Below the pieces are notes generated by a model that was not told the origin of the DNA, searched no databases, and saw nothing but the letters and a program-made list of their open reading frames with translations. The position numbers were made by a program, and so were the translations under genes. A DNA stretch of 64,000 nt from Phycisphaeraceae bacterium (GTDB lineage: Bacteria > Planctomycetota > Phycisphaerae > Phycisphaerales > SM1A02), in NCBI GenBank assembly GCA_015709595.1, contig CP054178.1, positions 3,353,205-3,417,204 of the forward strand, in the 5' to 3' direction. Position 1 is the first letter of the stretch, and the number at the start of each line of letters is the position of its first letter. Of this stretch, positions 7,375 to 16,945 are shown piece by piece.

Positions 7375-8517
7375 ATGGCCAAGACCAGCACCAAGCAGCG
7401 CGGCACGCCCAAGGTCAAACTTACTCCCGCCGATCGGGCGACAAAGGAGCGCATCGAGTCGCTGGCGCAGGGCGTGGTGAAGGCCACCATGTCGAGCCGC
7501 GAGCCGATGATTTCGATCCCGATGCGGTCGCGCGGCAACACCATCTGGAACCGCAAGCGGGGCATTCTGGAAATGGGCGACGCGCGGGCCGAGCGGCAGT
7601 TGTTCAACCTCAACCAGGCCAAGCAGTTCATGCAGACCATGCTGCACGCCGCGACGATCAAGGATCTCATCGACGCGGGCAAGACTTCCAGTCTCCGCGG
7701 CGTGTTCTACAAGGCCAAGCACACCGTGGCGGGCACGAAGGAGAACACGTTCGACACGCAGGACGAGAGCGACCCGATCCTCGAAGACCTCGAAGTGACG
7801 CTGGAGGCGCTGCGCGAGGAGCTGCACATCTTCGCCGAGCCGCGGGGGGCGATGGTGGGCAACATTACCATCATCGACAAGGGGGATGAGATCAACTGTC
7901 GGCGGATGGGCACCGGCGGGTATCAGATTCCCAGCATCGTCGAGCCGGACATCATCCAGTTCAAGAAATGCGAGGCGAAGTTCGTCCTCCACGTCGAGAA
8001 GGGCACGGTCTGGCAACGATTCAACGAGGATCGATTCTGGGAGAAGCACAACTGCATCCTGACGCATGGCGCCGGGCAGCCCCCTCGCGGCGTGCGCCGC
8101 CTGCTGCAGCGATTCAACCAGGAGCTGAAACTGCCGATCATCTGCCTGCTCGACTGCGATCCCTGGGGTCACTACATCTACTCGGTCATCAAGCAGGGAT
8201 CGATCTCGCTGGCGTTCGAGTCCTCGCGCCTGGCGATCCCCCAGGCCAGGTTCCTGGGCATCCGCGCCAAGGACTACGAGCAGTGCGAGTTGTCCGAAGC
8301 GGTGAAGATCGCGCTCTCGGACAACGACATCAAGCGGGCCAGGGAGATCGCCGCCTACCCCTGGTTCGAAGGGCACAAGGGCTGGAAGCGCGAGATCGAG
8401 CACCTGCTGCGCAACGGCTTCAAGATGGAGGTCGAATCACTCATCACCAAGGACATCTCCTACGTCACCGAGGTCTACGTGCCGGAGCGGCTGAAGGCGC
8501 GGGACTGGCTCGATTGA
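7375..8517 (+). CDS. top6A: DNA topoisomerase VI subunit A (Spo11-like)
   Basis: DNA-cleaving subunit of topoisomerase VI, homologous to eukaryotic Spo11. In 380 residues it has the winged-helix (CAP) domain with the catalytic tyrosine Y112 in SSLRGVFYKAKHT, followed by the Toprim domain with the metal ligands E208 in LHVEKGT and D260/D262 in LDCDPWGHYI. Archaeal enzymes usually have YY at the catalytic site; here it is FY, as in yeast Spo11, and the attacking second tyrosine is kept. It lies directly after top6B in the same direction and the two should form an A2B2 complex. Its presence in a bacterium is unusual but the gene looks intact. Confidence 0.95.
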   Translation: MAKTSTKQRGTPKVKLTPADRATKERIESLAQGVVKATMSSREPMISIPMRSRGNTIWNRKRGILEMGDARAERQLFNLNQAKQFMQTMLHAATIKDLIDAGKTSSLRGVFYKAKHTVAGTKENTFDTQDESDPILEDLEVTLEALREELHIFAEPRGAMVGNITIIDKGDEINCRRMGTGGYQIPSIVEPDIIQFKKCEAKFVLHVEKGTVWQRFNEDRFWEKHNCILTHGAGQPPRGVRRLLQRFNQELKLPIICLLDCDPWGHYIYSVIKQGSISLAFESSRLAIPQARFLGIRAKDYEQCELSEAVKIALSDNDIKRAREIAAYPWFEGHKGWKREIEHLLRNGFKMEVESLITKDISYVTEVYVPERLKARDWLD

Positions 8518-8548
8518 GGTGAGTCAGACAGAGCGTCGGCATGTCAAC

Positions 8549-8578
8549 TTGCTCGACGCCCCCGATTTCGGATATCAT
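8549..8578 (+). promoter_or_regulatory. Candidate promoter of the ANTAR regulator
   Basis: TTGCTC (8549-8554) and TATCAT (8573-8578) are 18 bases apart. This would give a 5' leader of about 50 bases before the ATG at 8637, so the regulator may be transcribed separately from top6A. Confidence 0.45.
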
Positions 8579-8636
8579 GGCGACTCCCAGCAGGGGCGTT
8601 CCGCGGGGGGCGGTCGAGCAGGGGAGAACTAATTCC

Positions 8637-9275
8637 ATGGTGGTGATGACAATGGACGAGCCCGTACAGGCACCCGTGCGAACCACGCTGCCCGCGAAGC
8701 CGCAGCGCATCCTGGTGGCGGATGATGAACACCTCGTGGCCGCCGGCCTGAGAAGCAGTCTGATGGAGCTGGGCTTCGTCGTCATCGGACCGGCTTCGGA
8801 TGGCGATCACGCCATCGAACTGGCCCGATCACAGAAGCCGGACATGGCGCTGCTCGACATCCGGATGCCCAACAAGGACGGCATCGCCACGGGCGAGGTG
8901 CTGGCGCGGCAGTTCGGCATTCCCGTGGTGATCGTGTCCGCCTTCTCCGATCCCGACTACCTGGAGGCGTGCAACAGGTTTCAGACCTTCGGCTTCCTGC
9001 TCAAGCCCGTGACGCAGGACGAGTTGCGCGTGACCATCGACATCGCCTGGGGCCGCTACCGCGATTACCTCGAGGAGCGGGGCAACGTCGAGCGGCTCAA
9101 GGTGCGCCTCGAAGATCGACGCATCATCGAGCAGGCCAAGTGGCTTCTGGTCAACAAGAAAGGCATTACGGAACCGGACGCCATGCGGCTGCTTCAACGG
9201 CAGGCAAGGAACAATCGACGCACCCTTGTCGATGTCGCCAAGTCGCTCATCGAGAACGATCAGCTGCTCGGTTGA
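8637..9275 (+). CDS. Response regulator with ANTAR RNA-binding output domain
   Basis: A 212-residue two-component regulator that probably acts on RNA. The receiver domain (about 24-140) has the acidic pocket D29/D30 in VADDEH, phospho-acceptor D74 in ALLDIRMP and K123 in FLLKPV. The C-terminal part (about 150-212, EDRRIIEQAKWLLVNKKGI, then AMRLLQRQARNNRRTLVDVAKS) matches the three-helix ANTAR domain. In known family members (AmiR, NasR, EutV) this domain binds twin hexaloop hairpins to prevent transcription termination. The ATG at 8637 follows GGGGAG with 10 bases between; upstream ATGs fall in the leader. A partner kinase could be the one encoded at 9903-10805, but that is only proximity. 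Confidence 0.88.
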   Translation: MVVMTMDEPVQAPVRTTLPAKPQRILVADDEHLVAAGLRSSLMELGFVVIGPASDGDHAIELARSQKPDMALLDIRMPNKDGIATGEVLARQFGIPVVIVSAFSDPDYLEACNRFQTFGFLLKPVTQDELRVTIDIAWGRYRDYLEERGNVERLKVRLEDRRIIEQAKWLLVNKKGITEPDAMRLLQRQARNNRRTLVDVAKSLIENDQLLG

Positions 9276-9298
9276 TCCGCTGGAGATGGCCGGACCGT

Positions 9299-9886
9299 TC
9301 AAGCCGCGCGGCGTACGGTCCTGACGATGCTCGGCGCCTGGTCCTGCGCCACCACCTGCCAGCGGCTCCATTTCGCGGAGCACTCCGGACAACGCACCAC
9401 GCCGGCCTCGGGGTCCGACGCCAGTTGTCCGCGCAGGTCGTACCCGCAGCGACGACAGTTGGACGTCGGATGCACCAGGGTGTACCCGTAGCTCATGCAC
9501 AGCGCGATGAAGCCCCACGACGCCGCCACCGCGGTGACCACGGCGGGATCACGCACCCCCGCGTACCATACGCTCCCGCTGACCATCAGCCCGCCGAAGA
9601 GCATCGTCCACCAGAAGCCCGGATCAAGCAGCATCCGACCGACCCGGCGCGAGTGCCGATTGATCGACATCGATCGCAATTCGCGGCTCAACGTGGACGC
9701 CAGGGCGGCATGGTTGAACGAATGCGCCCACAGCCATCCCGTATAGCCCACGATCACGAAACTGGCGATCGCGATCTGCGGACTGCCCTGCCAGAGATAC
9801 AGGGGGATGGCGGCGCTGACGCCCAGCACCAGGCCGACAAGGGATGGGGACAGGCCGCCGACTGGCTCTTCCGCGGGTGGCATCAT
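9299..9886 (-). CDS. Membrane protein with C-terminal zinc ribbon
   Basis: A 195-residue protein of unknown function with about four hydrophobic segments (roughly 15-32, 38-55, 90-106, 115-135). They are followed by a cytoplasmic zinc-ribbon-like pair: C144 and C147 in CRRCGYDLRGQ, and C166 and C169 in CPECSAKW. The CxxCGYxLRG...CPECG pattern is common in planctomycete proteins of unknown role. The gene overlaps nothing but begins 17 bases before the end of the kinase gene's spacer, in the same direction, and is probably the last gene of a pckA-independent or pckA-linked leftward unit. Confidence 0.6.
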   Translation of the reverse strand: MMPPAEEPVGGLSPSLVGLVLGVSAAIPLYLWQGSPQIAIASFVIVGYTGWLWAHSFNHAALASTLSRELRSMSINRHSRRVGRMLLDPGFWWTMLFGGLMVSGSVWYAGVRDPAVVTAVAASWGFIALCMSYGYTLVHPTSNCRRCGYDLRGQLASDPEAGVVRCPECSAKWSRWQVVAQDQAPSIVRTVRRAA

Positions 9887-9902
9887 GGCCCCCTTTCATC
9901 GG

Positions 9903-10805
9903 TCAGATCGGCAAGGCCGTTTGGAGACGCGGCAGCCGCAGACAGAAGTCGCTCCCCCGCCCCGGTTCAGATTGCAGGGTCAGGCGTCCGCTGTGCTCTT
10001 CCGCGATGCGTCGGGCGATCGGCAGCCCCAGTCCCGTCCCCCCGGCTCGTCCGGTAACATAGGGGCGGAAAATAGCTTCCTGACGCTCTTTCTCGATCCC
10101 CGGTCCCGTGTCTATGACGTGAACGCACACATCGTCGCCCTGGGGCTCGACGCGGATCATCAGCTCCCCGATCCGTGCCCGCGGATCACGGTCCGCCGGC
10201 GCGGCGCGCGACATGGCCTGCACCGCGTTGAGCATCAGGTTGAGCAGGGCCTGCTTGAACAGCCCCTCATCCACCTTCGCCATCACCGGGTGCGCCGGCA
10301 TCTGCGTGCGCAGCAGCACGCCCGCGCGGTCGCACTGGGGCAGAAAGAAGTCGCTCAACTCGTCGCAGATCGCCACCACGTCCTTGGGCTGCGGGTCAAG
10401 CTTGAACCGACCGGCGAACTGCAGAAAGTCGGTGAGAATGTCGCGCAGTCGCTCGGCCTCACGCTTGAGCGAGTCCAGCCGTCGGCCCAGACGCTCCTTC
10501 TGATCCTGCGGCAGCGACGAGTCCGCCAGACCCTCGGCCAGCAGCTGGGCATTCAGCCCGATCGTGGAAAGCGGGTTCTTGATTTCGTGGGCCAGGCCGC
10601 CGGTCATGGAGCCCAGTTCCGCCAGCCGCTCCGCCTCGTGGGCGCGCCGCTCCGCCGCCCTGGCGCGGCGTTCGCCCTGGCGCAGCAGCAGCCGCACGAT
10701 GGGCAGCATGACCACGATGGCGAGAATGGCCCCGAGGAGGGCCCAGAAGAAGGGATGCACGGGGGGCTCCGCGGTTGATCCACCGACCTGATCGAAGGTC
10801 AGCAT
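9903..10805 (-). CDS. Membrane-anchored sensor histidine kinase
   Basis: A 300-residue kinase with a single transmembrane helix (about 19-41), a short charged coiled stretch, a dimerisation/phospho-acceptor domain with H73 in GGLAHEIKNPLSTIG, and a HATPase domain with N box LLNLMLNAVQAM, G1 VIDTGPGIE and G2 GTGLGLPIARRI. The HEIKNPL box is of the NtrB/class I type. There is no recognisable periplasmic or PAS sensor domain, so the signal may be sensed in the membrane or through a partner. No response regulator is directly adjacent; the ANTAR regulator at 8637-9275 is the nearest and is on the other strand. Confidence 0.9.
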   Translation of the reverse strand: MLTFDQVGGSTAEPPVHPFFWALLGAILAIVVMLPIVRLLLRQGERRARAAERRAHEAERLAELGSMTGGLAHEIKNPLSTIGLNAQLLAEGLADSSLPQDQKERLGRRLDSLKREAERLRDILTDFLQFAGRFKLDPQPKDVVAICDELSDFFLPQCDRAGVLLRTQMPAHPVMAKVDEGLFKQALLNLMLNAVQAMSRAAPADRDPRARIGELMIRVEPQGDDVCVHVIDTGPGIEKERQEAIFRPYVTGRAGGTGLGLPIARRIAEEHSGRLTLQSEPGRGSDFCLRLPRLQTALPI

Positions 10806-10836
10806 CGTACCGCGCGATCAGTCGCCGAACGTGCGC

Positions 10837-12414
<1,578 letters not shown>

Positions 12415-12571
12415 GGGGGTGACATCCTCAGGGGTGGGAGCCGGGTCGGCCGACTCGCGGCGATGACCGGGCAGAGCGCTCGCGAAGGGTTCGAGGCGTA
12501 GAAACGTGTCCGCTTGGTCGATTCCCCGCGGTACCGAAGGCCGTCCATGCCGAGCGGCGTGACGCGACCCG

Positions 12572-12600
12572 ACGATATTCCCGCCCCCCCGATTGGACAA
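12572..12600 (-). promoter_or_regulatory. Candidate pckA promoter
   Basis: On the minus strand TTGTCC (12600-12595) and TATCGT (12577-12572) are 17 bases apart, giving a leader of about 150 bases before the pckA ATG. The same TATCGT -10 is seen upstream of tRNA-His. Weak consensus match. Confidence 0.35.
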
Positions 12601-12623
12601 GCGACCCAGCGCCTCTTCAGCCG

Positions 12624-12652
12624 TTGATCCGTCGCCCCTCCCTTCATATCGT
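12624..12652 (+). promoter_or_regulatory. Candidate tRNA-His promoter
   Basis: TTGATC (12624-12629) and TATCGT (12647-12652) are 17 bases apart, placing a start site about 25 bases before the tRNA. Each hexamer matches 4 of 6 consensus bases. The rest of the 12415-12684 gap shows nothing else recognisable. Confidence 0.35.
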
Positions 12653-12684
12653 TTGGCTTCGCCGGCCCTTGCGGGCAGGTCGAT

Positions 12685-12758
12685 GGCGACCGTAGCTCAG
12701 TTGGTAGAGCATCGGGTTGTGGTCCCGAGAGTCGCGGGTTCGAATCCCGTCGGTCGCC
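12685..12758 (+). tRNA. tRNA-His (anticodon GTG)
   Basis: All arms fold: acceptor GCGACCG with CGGTCGC, D stem GCTC/GAGC, anticodon stem TCGGG/CCCGA with loop TTGTGGT (anticodon GTG), and T arm GCGGG-TTCGAAT-CCCGT. An extra G at 12685 can pair with the C at 12758, the G-1:C73 pair that histidyl-tRNA synthetase requires. The 3' CCA is not encoded. Confidence 0.97.
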
Positions 12759-12802
12759 CTTTCGTGTCCTCGTCGCCGCGATACCGTTCCTAGCATGGCA
12801 CG

Positions 12803-13618
12803 ATGCGATTCGCGGCCATCCAGCACGATATCACCTGGGAGGACAAGCCCGCCAACCACCGCACGGTGGAGCGGATGCTGGTCGAGGCCAACGTGCCAGC
12901 AGGTGCGTTTGTTGTCCTGCCCGAACTGGGCGACACCGGATTCTCGTTCAACCTCGACCGCATCGTGGACGACCAGTCCCTTGCCTGGGGACGCCAGGCC
13001 GCCCGGCGCTTCGGTATCTGCCTGCAGGTTGGCCACGCCCAGCGCGGACCGGACGGGCGCGGCCGCAACGCCGCCACGGTCATCACGCCGGACGGGGCCA
13101 TCCTCGCCACCTATCACAAGGTCCATCCCTTCAGTTACAGCCGCGAGATCGACTTCTACGCCGGCGGCGACCACATCGACCTGATCGATGTGGGAGGTGT
13201 CACCATCTGCCCCATGATCTGCTACGACCTGCGCTTTCCCGAGTTGTGGCGCCTCGCCGCCCGCGAAGGGGCGGAGGTTTTTACTATCGGGGCCTCCTGG
13301 CCCACGGGACGGCAGCAGCACTGGCGTGCCCTGCTCATCGCGCGGGCCATTGAGAACCAGGCCTACGTTGTCGCCGTCAACAGGGTCGGCAGCGATCCGA
13401 ATCTCACCTACACCGGCGGATCGATCATCGTCTCTCCCAAGGGCGAAGTGGTCACCGAGGGCGGAGCGGAGGCGTCGGTGCTGACGGCCGAACTCGACCT
13501 TGCCGCCCTGCGCGCGTGGCGGCGCGATTTCCCGGCGTTGCAGGACATCCGACAGGGGGCGCTTGGCAGTTTCCAGGTTCGCCGGTCGGCGGCGCGAACG
13601 GCGACCACGATGGGCTGA
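12803..13618 (+). CDS. Nitrilase-superfamily amidase (omega-amidase/Nit2-like)
   Basis: A 271-residue carbon-nitrogen hydrolase. The catalytic triad is complete: E41 in VLPELGDTGF, K106 in TYHKVHPFSY and C140 in PMICYDLRFPELWR. The second glutamate region and the dimer core are at normal spacing. The CYDLRFPELWR block and the short length resemble omega-amidase/Nit2-type enzymes, which hydrolyse alpha-ketoglutaramate or deaminated glutathione; the substrate cannot be fixed from sequence. It lies 44 bases after tRNA-His and could be read from the same transcript. Confidence 0.85.
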   Translation: MRFAAIQHDITWEDKPANHRTVERMLVEANVPAGAFVVLPELGDTGFSFNLDRIVDDQSLAWGRQAARRFGICLQVGHAQRGPDGRGRNAATVITPDGAILATYHKVHPFSYSREIDFYAGGDHIDLIDVGGVTICPMICYDLRFPELWRLAAREGAEVFTIGASWPTGRQQHWRALLIARAIENQAYVVAVNRVGSDPNLTYTGGSIIVSPKGEVVTEGGAEASVLTAELDLAALRAWRRDFPALQDIRQGALGSFQVRRSAARTATTMG

Positions 13619-13631
13619 TCGACTTCGCACC

Positions 13632-13659
13632 TTGCTGGTCAAGCGGCAAGTCCTACACT
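13632..13659 (+). promoter_or_regulatory. Candidate promoter of the ClC gene
   Basis: TTGCTG (13632-13637) and TACACT (13654-13659) are 16 bases apart, about 30 bases before the GTG start at 13691. Confidence 0.4.
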
Positions 13660-13690
13660 CTGCGTTCACACGTCGGCAGGAACCCGGCCC

Positions 13691-15511
13691 GTGCCCGAAC
13701 CGCTCCCACGCCGCCTGCGCCCGCTCATCATGCGCCTCGGCTTCGAGCGCGAGTGGTATCTCGTGTTCGTGGCCGCCGCGATCGGGCTGCTCATGGGGGG
13801 CGTGGCGACGGCCTTTATCCTGCCCCTGCGCTGGGTGGAGCACTTCGCCTCCGGTTCCGAGGCCTCCACCACGCTCTACACGCTGGTCGCCATTTCGCCC
13901 GCAATCGGCGGGCTGCTGGCGGGCGTCGCCATTCAACTCATCGGCGCCGGCCAGCATGGGTCAGGCGTCTCCGCGGTCATGTACGCGGTCTACCGCGAAA
14001 AGGCCCGCGTGCCTCTTCGTACCGCGTTCCGCAAGTGGATCGCATCGACGCTCACCATCGGCTCCGGCGGCTCGGCCGGAGCCGAAGGGCCGATCGTCAC
14101 CATCGGCTCGACCATCGGCTCCAACCTCGGCCGCTGGCTGCGCACCAACCCGCAGAACACCGCCACTCTGCTGGGCTGCGGGGCGGCGGCGGGCATCAGC
14201 TCCGTCTTCAACGCGCCCATCGCGGGCATCTTCTTCGTGCTTGAAATCCTGCTCCGCGATTTCTCCCTCCGCACCATCACCCCCATCGTGGTCGCGTCGG
14301 TCCTTTCCGCGGCCTTCACGCAGACCATGCTGGGGCAGATGGAGCCGCTCTTTCCCGTCACGGCCCAGACCTTCAGCAACGCCGACTACTTCGGCGTTGA
14401 GGAAGTCCCCAACTTCTTCCTTCTCGGCATCGTGTGCGGCGTGTTCGCCCCCCTGTTCATCCGGGCCTTGTTCTTCACGGATGGACTGTTCGGACGCCTG
14501 CCTGTTCCAACCTGGCTCAAGCCCGCCATCGGCGGCGGCCTGCTCGGCCTGCTCGGCCTGGCGTACCTGCTGGTCATCCGCCCGCCCACGCCCATGCCGG
14601 ACTTCTTCGGCAACGGCTACCCCGCCATCCAGAACCTGCTCGACTCGGCCACCTACTTCCGCGACCCGGACAACACCGTGCTGAAGCCGGTGGGCTGGCT
14701 CATCGTCACCCTGTTCACCATCACCGCGCTGAAGGCCATCGGCACCTGCCTCACCATCGGCTCGGGCGGCGCGGGCGGGATGTTCGCCCCGTCGCTGCTC
14801 CTGGGCGCGGGCGTGGGCGGCACCTTCGGCGTCGTCGTCTATCACCTCGGCTGGCTGCCGGCCGCCAGCCCCGCGATGTACGCCCTGGTCGGCATGGGGG
14901 CGATGGTCGCCAGCACCACCCACGCCCCGCTGACGGGCATCCTCATCGTCTACGAGGTGACCAAGAGCGAACAGATCATCCTGCCGCTCATGCTCACCGC
15001 GGTGATCAGCGTGGTGGTGGCGCGGCTCATCGCCCGTGACAGCGTCTACACATGGAAACTCACGCAACTGGGCCTGCGGCTGGGCGCCATGAGCGACCTG
15101 ACGATCCTGCGCCGCCTGACCGTTTCCGACGTACCGCTGGCCGAGGCCGTGTGCGTGCATGCCAACGACTCCGCCCAGCGGCTGCTCGACCTGAGCGAGC
15201 GACACGCGGCCAGCGACTTCGTGGTCATCGATGACCACGGCGCCTACTCGGGCATGGTCGTCGGCGCCGATCTGCGCACCGCCATGCTGCAGCGCGAGGC
15301 CATTCCGCTGCTGCTGGTCGGCGAGCTTCAGCGCACCGACCTGCCGACCGTCACGCCCGATGAGCCGCTGGACGTGGTGCTGGACAAGTTCAGCCAGCAC
15401 GATGTTCATGGCCTGGCGGTGCTGCACGGCCCCAACCTCGATCGCATTCGCGGGCTCATCACGCGCGACCGCCTGATGCGCCGTTACCAGGAAGCGCTGC
15501 TCGAGGACTAG
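13691..15511 (+). CDS. ClC-family chloride channel/antiporter with CBS domains
   Basis: A 606-residue membrane protein. The ClC core (about 20-440) has the three anion-site motifs: GSGVS at 90-94 (usually GSGIP), GAEGP at 130-134 with the gating glutamate E132, and GGAGGMFAPS further on (GxFxP type). The gating glutamate argues for H+/Cl- exchange or gated conductance rather than an open pore. Two CBS domains follow at about 460-606 (VSDVPLAEAVCV and LPTVTPDEPLDVVLDKF), which usually sense adenine nucleotides. The start is GTG with AGGAA a few bases upstream; the next ATG, at 13730, is also possible. Confidence 0.9.
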   Translation: MPEPLPRRLRPLIMRLGFEREWYLVFVAAAIGLLMGGVATAFILPLRWVEHFASGSEASTTLYTLVAISPAIGGLLAGVAIQLIGAGQHGSGVSAVMYAVYREKARVPLRTAFRKWIASTLTIGSGGSAGAEGPIVTIGSTIGSNLGRWLRTNPQNTATLLGCGAAAGISSVFNAPIAGIFFVLEILLRDFSLRTITPIVVASVLSAAFTQTMLGQMEPLFPVTAQTFSNADYFGVEEVPNFFLLGIVCGVFAPLFIRALFFTDGLFGRLPVPTWLKPAIGGGLLGLLGLAYLLVIRPPTPMPDFFGNGYPAIQNLLDSATYFRDPDNTVLKPVGWLIVTLFTITALKAIGTCLTIGSGGAGGMFAPSLLLGAGVGGTFGVVVYHLGWLPAASPAMYALVGMGAMVASTTHAPLTGILIVYEVTKSEQIILPLMLTAVISVVVARLIARDSVYTWKLTQLGLRLGAMSDLTILRRLTVSDVPLAEAVCVHANDSAQRLLDLSERHAASDFVVIDDHGAYSGMVVGADLRTAMLQREAIPLLLVGELQRTDLPTVTPDEPLDVVLDKFSQHDVHGLAVLHGPNLDRIRGLITRDRLMRRYQEALLED

Positions 15512-15538
15512 CGATCGCGCGCGATGGAGGCGCTCCGA

Positions 15539-15985
15539 ATGACCGATGGCCGCCCATCCCGGCGCTTCCCGCGGACGATGCGGCTGACGCACGATCAGGA
15601 GTTCCAGCACGTCTTCGATGGACAGGTGCGCCATGCCGTGGGCCCGGTCGTCGTCTATGGCCGACCCAATGGACTGGAATGCTCGCGGCTCGGGCTGACC
15701 GTTTCCCGCCGCGTGGGAGGAGCGGTCCTGCGAAACCGCATCAAGCGGCTGCTGCGCGAGAGCTTCCGGCTCGACCGTCATACATGGCCGGCGTCGTATG
15801 ATCTGGTGATCGTGGTGAGGCCGCATCACATCCGGACGTTGGACGACTACCGGGCAGCCCTCACCGCGGCCGTCGCCTCGATCCACGAGCAATGGACGAA
15901 ACACCGACCAGCCAGAACGAAGTCGTCGCCGCCCGAGGCGTCGGGACGGACCACGCCCCCACCCTCGCCGCCCGGTTCGGCGTGA
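15539..15985 (+). CDS. rnpA: Ribonuclease P protein component
   Basis: Protein cofactor of RNase P, which matures the 5' ends of tRNAs. The family signature [13 protein letters not shown] is present, preceded by the [15 protein letters not shown] strand. The start at 15539 is chosen over the ATG at 15524 because GGAGG (15526-15530) lies 8 bases before it and would be inside the gene otherwise. The last 25 residues are Pro/Ser-rich and lie in the overlap with yidD. The usual upstream neighbour rpmH is not here; the ClC gene precedes it by 27 bases. Confidence 0.93.
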   Translation: MTDGRPSRRFPRTMRLTHDQEFQHVFDGQVRHAVGPVVVYGRPNGLECSRLGLTVSRRVGGAVLRNRIKRLLRESFRLDRHTWPASYDLVIVVRPHHIRTLDDYRAALTAAVASIHEQWTKHRPARTKSSPPEASGRTTPPPSPPGSA

Positions 15986-16194
15986 TGGTCGTGCGGCTCT
16001 ACCAGGCGACGCTCGGCCCGTTCCTGGGAGGCCATTGCCGATATCAGCCCACCTGCTCGCACTACGCCATCGACGCGCTGCGAAGCCACGGACTCCTTCG
16101 CGGCATGTGGCTGACGGGCCGGCGCCTGCTCCGCTGTCACCCATGGGGCGGCGTGGGGTACGACCCCGTACCTCCGCGCCGAACGGCGCGATGA
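15892..16194 (+). CDS. yidD: Membrane protein insertion efficiency factor YidD
   Basis: A 100-residue protein with the YidD signature: an amphipathic helix ([14 protein letters not shown]), then [19 protein letters not shown] and [17 protein letters not shown], which hold the conserved cysteines and the HPW motif. YidD assists YidC-dependent insertion of inner-membrane proteins. The gene overlaps the 3' end of rnpA by 94 bases in another frame, an arrangement known from other bacteria. yidC is not visible immediately downstream, which is unusual. Confidence 0.93.
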   Translation: MDETPTSQNEVVAARGVGTDHAPTLAARFGVMVVRLYQATLGPFLGGHCRYQPTCSHYAIDALRSHGLLRGMWLTGRRLLRCHPWGGVGYDPVPPRRTAR

Positions 16195-16231
16195 AGTCGC
16201 GGCTTGGCGCGTTCGTCCCCTACCCTTGTGC

Positions 16232-16894
16232 ATGAGCCGCAGCTATCCGCCAGCGATTCTCTGCATCGGGCGCAACTACGCCGACCACGCCGCCGAGATG
16301 GGCGGCAAGCCGGATGAGCGACCGATGCTCTTCATGAAGAACCCGGCCAGTGTGACTGGCGACGGCGATCCGATCGTCATTCCACCCATCTGCCTCGAGA
16401 ACGGACCACAGGTGGACTACGAAGGCGAACTGGCCGTCGTGCTCGCCAGAGACGTGCGTGATGCTCCCGAGGCGGAAGCGCTCGCGTGCGTGGCGGGGTA
16501 CGCGGCCTCCAATGACGTGAGCGCCAGGTGGTGGCAGAAGCAGGGCTCGGGCGGTCAGTTCGTGCGCGGCAAGAGCTTCGACACGTTCTGCCCGATCGGT
16601 CCGATCGCACCCGTCGGTCGAGTGCCTGACCCGCAGCGACTCACGCTCGTGACCCGGCTGAACGGAGAGGTGGTGCAGCGGGCCTCGACGGCGACGATGA
16701 TCTTCCCCGTCGCACGGCTGATCGCCGAACTGAGCCGGGGCACCACCCTGCTGGCGGGTACGATCATCCTGACTGGCACGCCATCCGGCGTCGGGGCGGC
16801 GCGGACCCCACCCCGATTCCTGCGCGACGGAGACCGGGTGGAAGTGGAGATCGAAGGCGTGGGGCGCGTTCGCAACCCCGTGCGCGGCGGATGA
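16232..16894 (+). CDS. Fumarylacetoacetate hydrolase family protein
   Basis: A 220-residue enzyme of the FAH superfamily (acylpyruvase, hydratase or oxaloacetate tautomerase type). The opening CIGRNYADHAAEMG, the metal ligands E64 and E66 in VDYEGELAVV, D95 in ASNDVSARWW, the lysine in RGKSFDTFCP, and the closing TGTPSGVG are family landmarks. The exact substrate is unknown; the short length favours the YcgM/FAHD1 acylpyruvase group. ATG at 16232 is preferred to the TTG two codons upstream. A short spacer separates it from the convergent gene at 16946. Confidence 0.88.
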   Translation: MSRSYPPAILCIGRNYADHAAEMGGKPDERPMLFMKNPASVTGDGDPIVIPPICLENGPQVDYEGELAVVLARDVRDAPEAEALACVAGYAASNDVSARWWQKQGSGGQFVRGKSFDTFCPIGPIAPVGRVPDPQRLTLVTRLNGEVVQRASTATMIFPVARLIAELSRGTTLLAGTIILTGTPSGVGAARTPPRFLRDGDRVEVEIEGVGRVRNPVRGG

Positions 16895-16945
16895 ACGATC
16901 CATCTCAGCCCACGCTCGGCCGTCCGCACGAAGCGGCAACGACGT

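Noticed and set aside
13961-16144. A 727-codon open frame on the minus strand
   Set aside because: It is antisense to the ClC, rnpA and yidD genes and has the Gly/Arg/His composition of a high-GC shadow frame.
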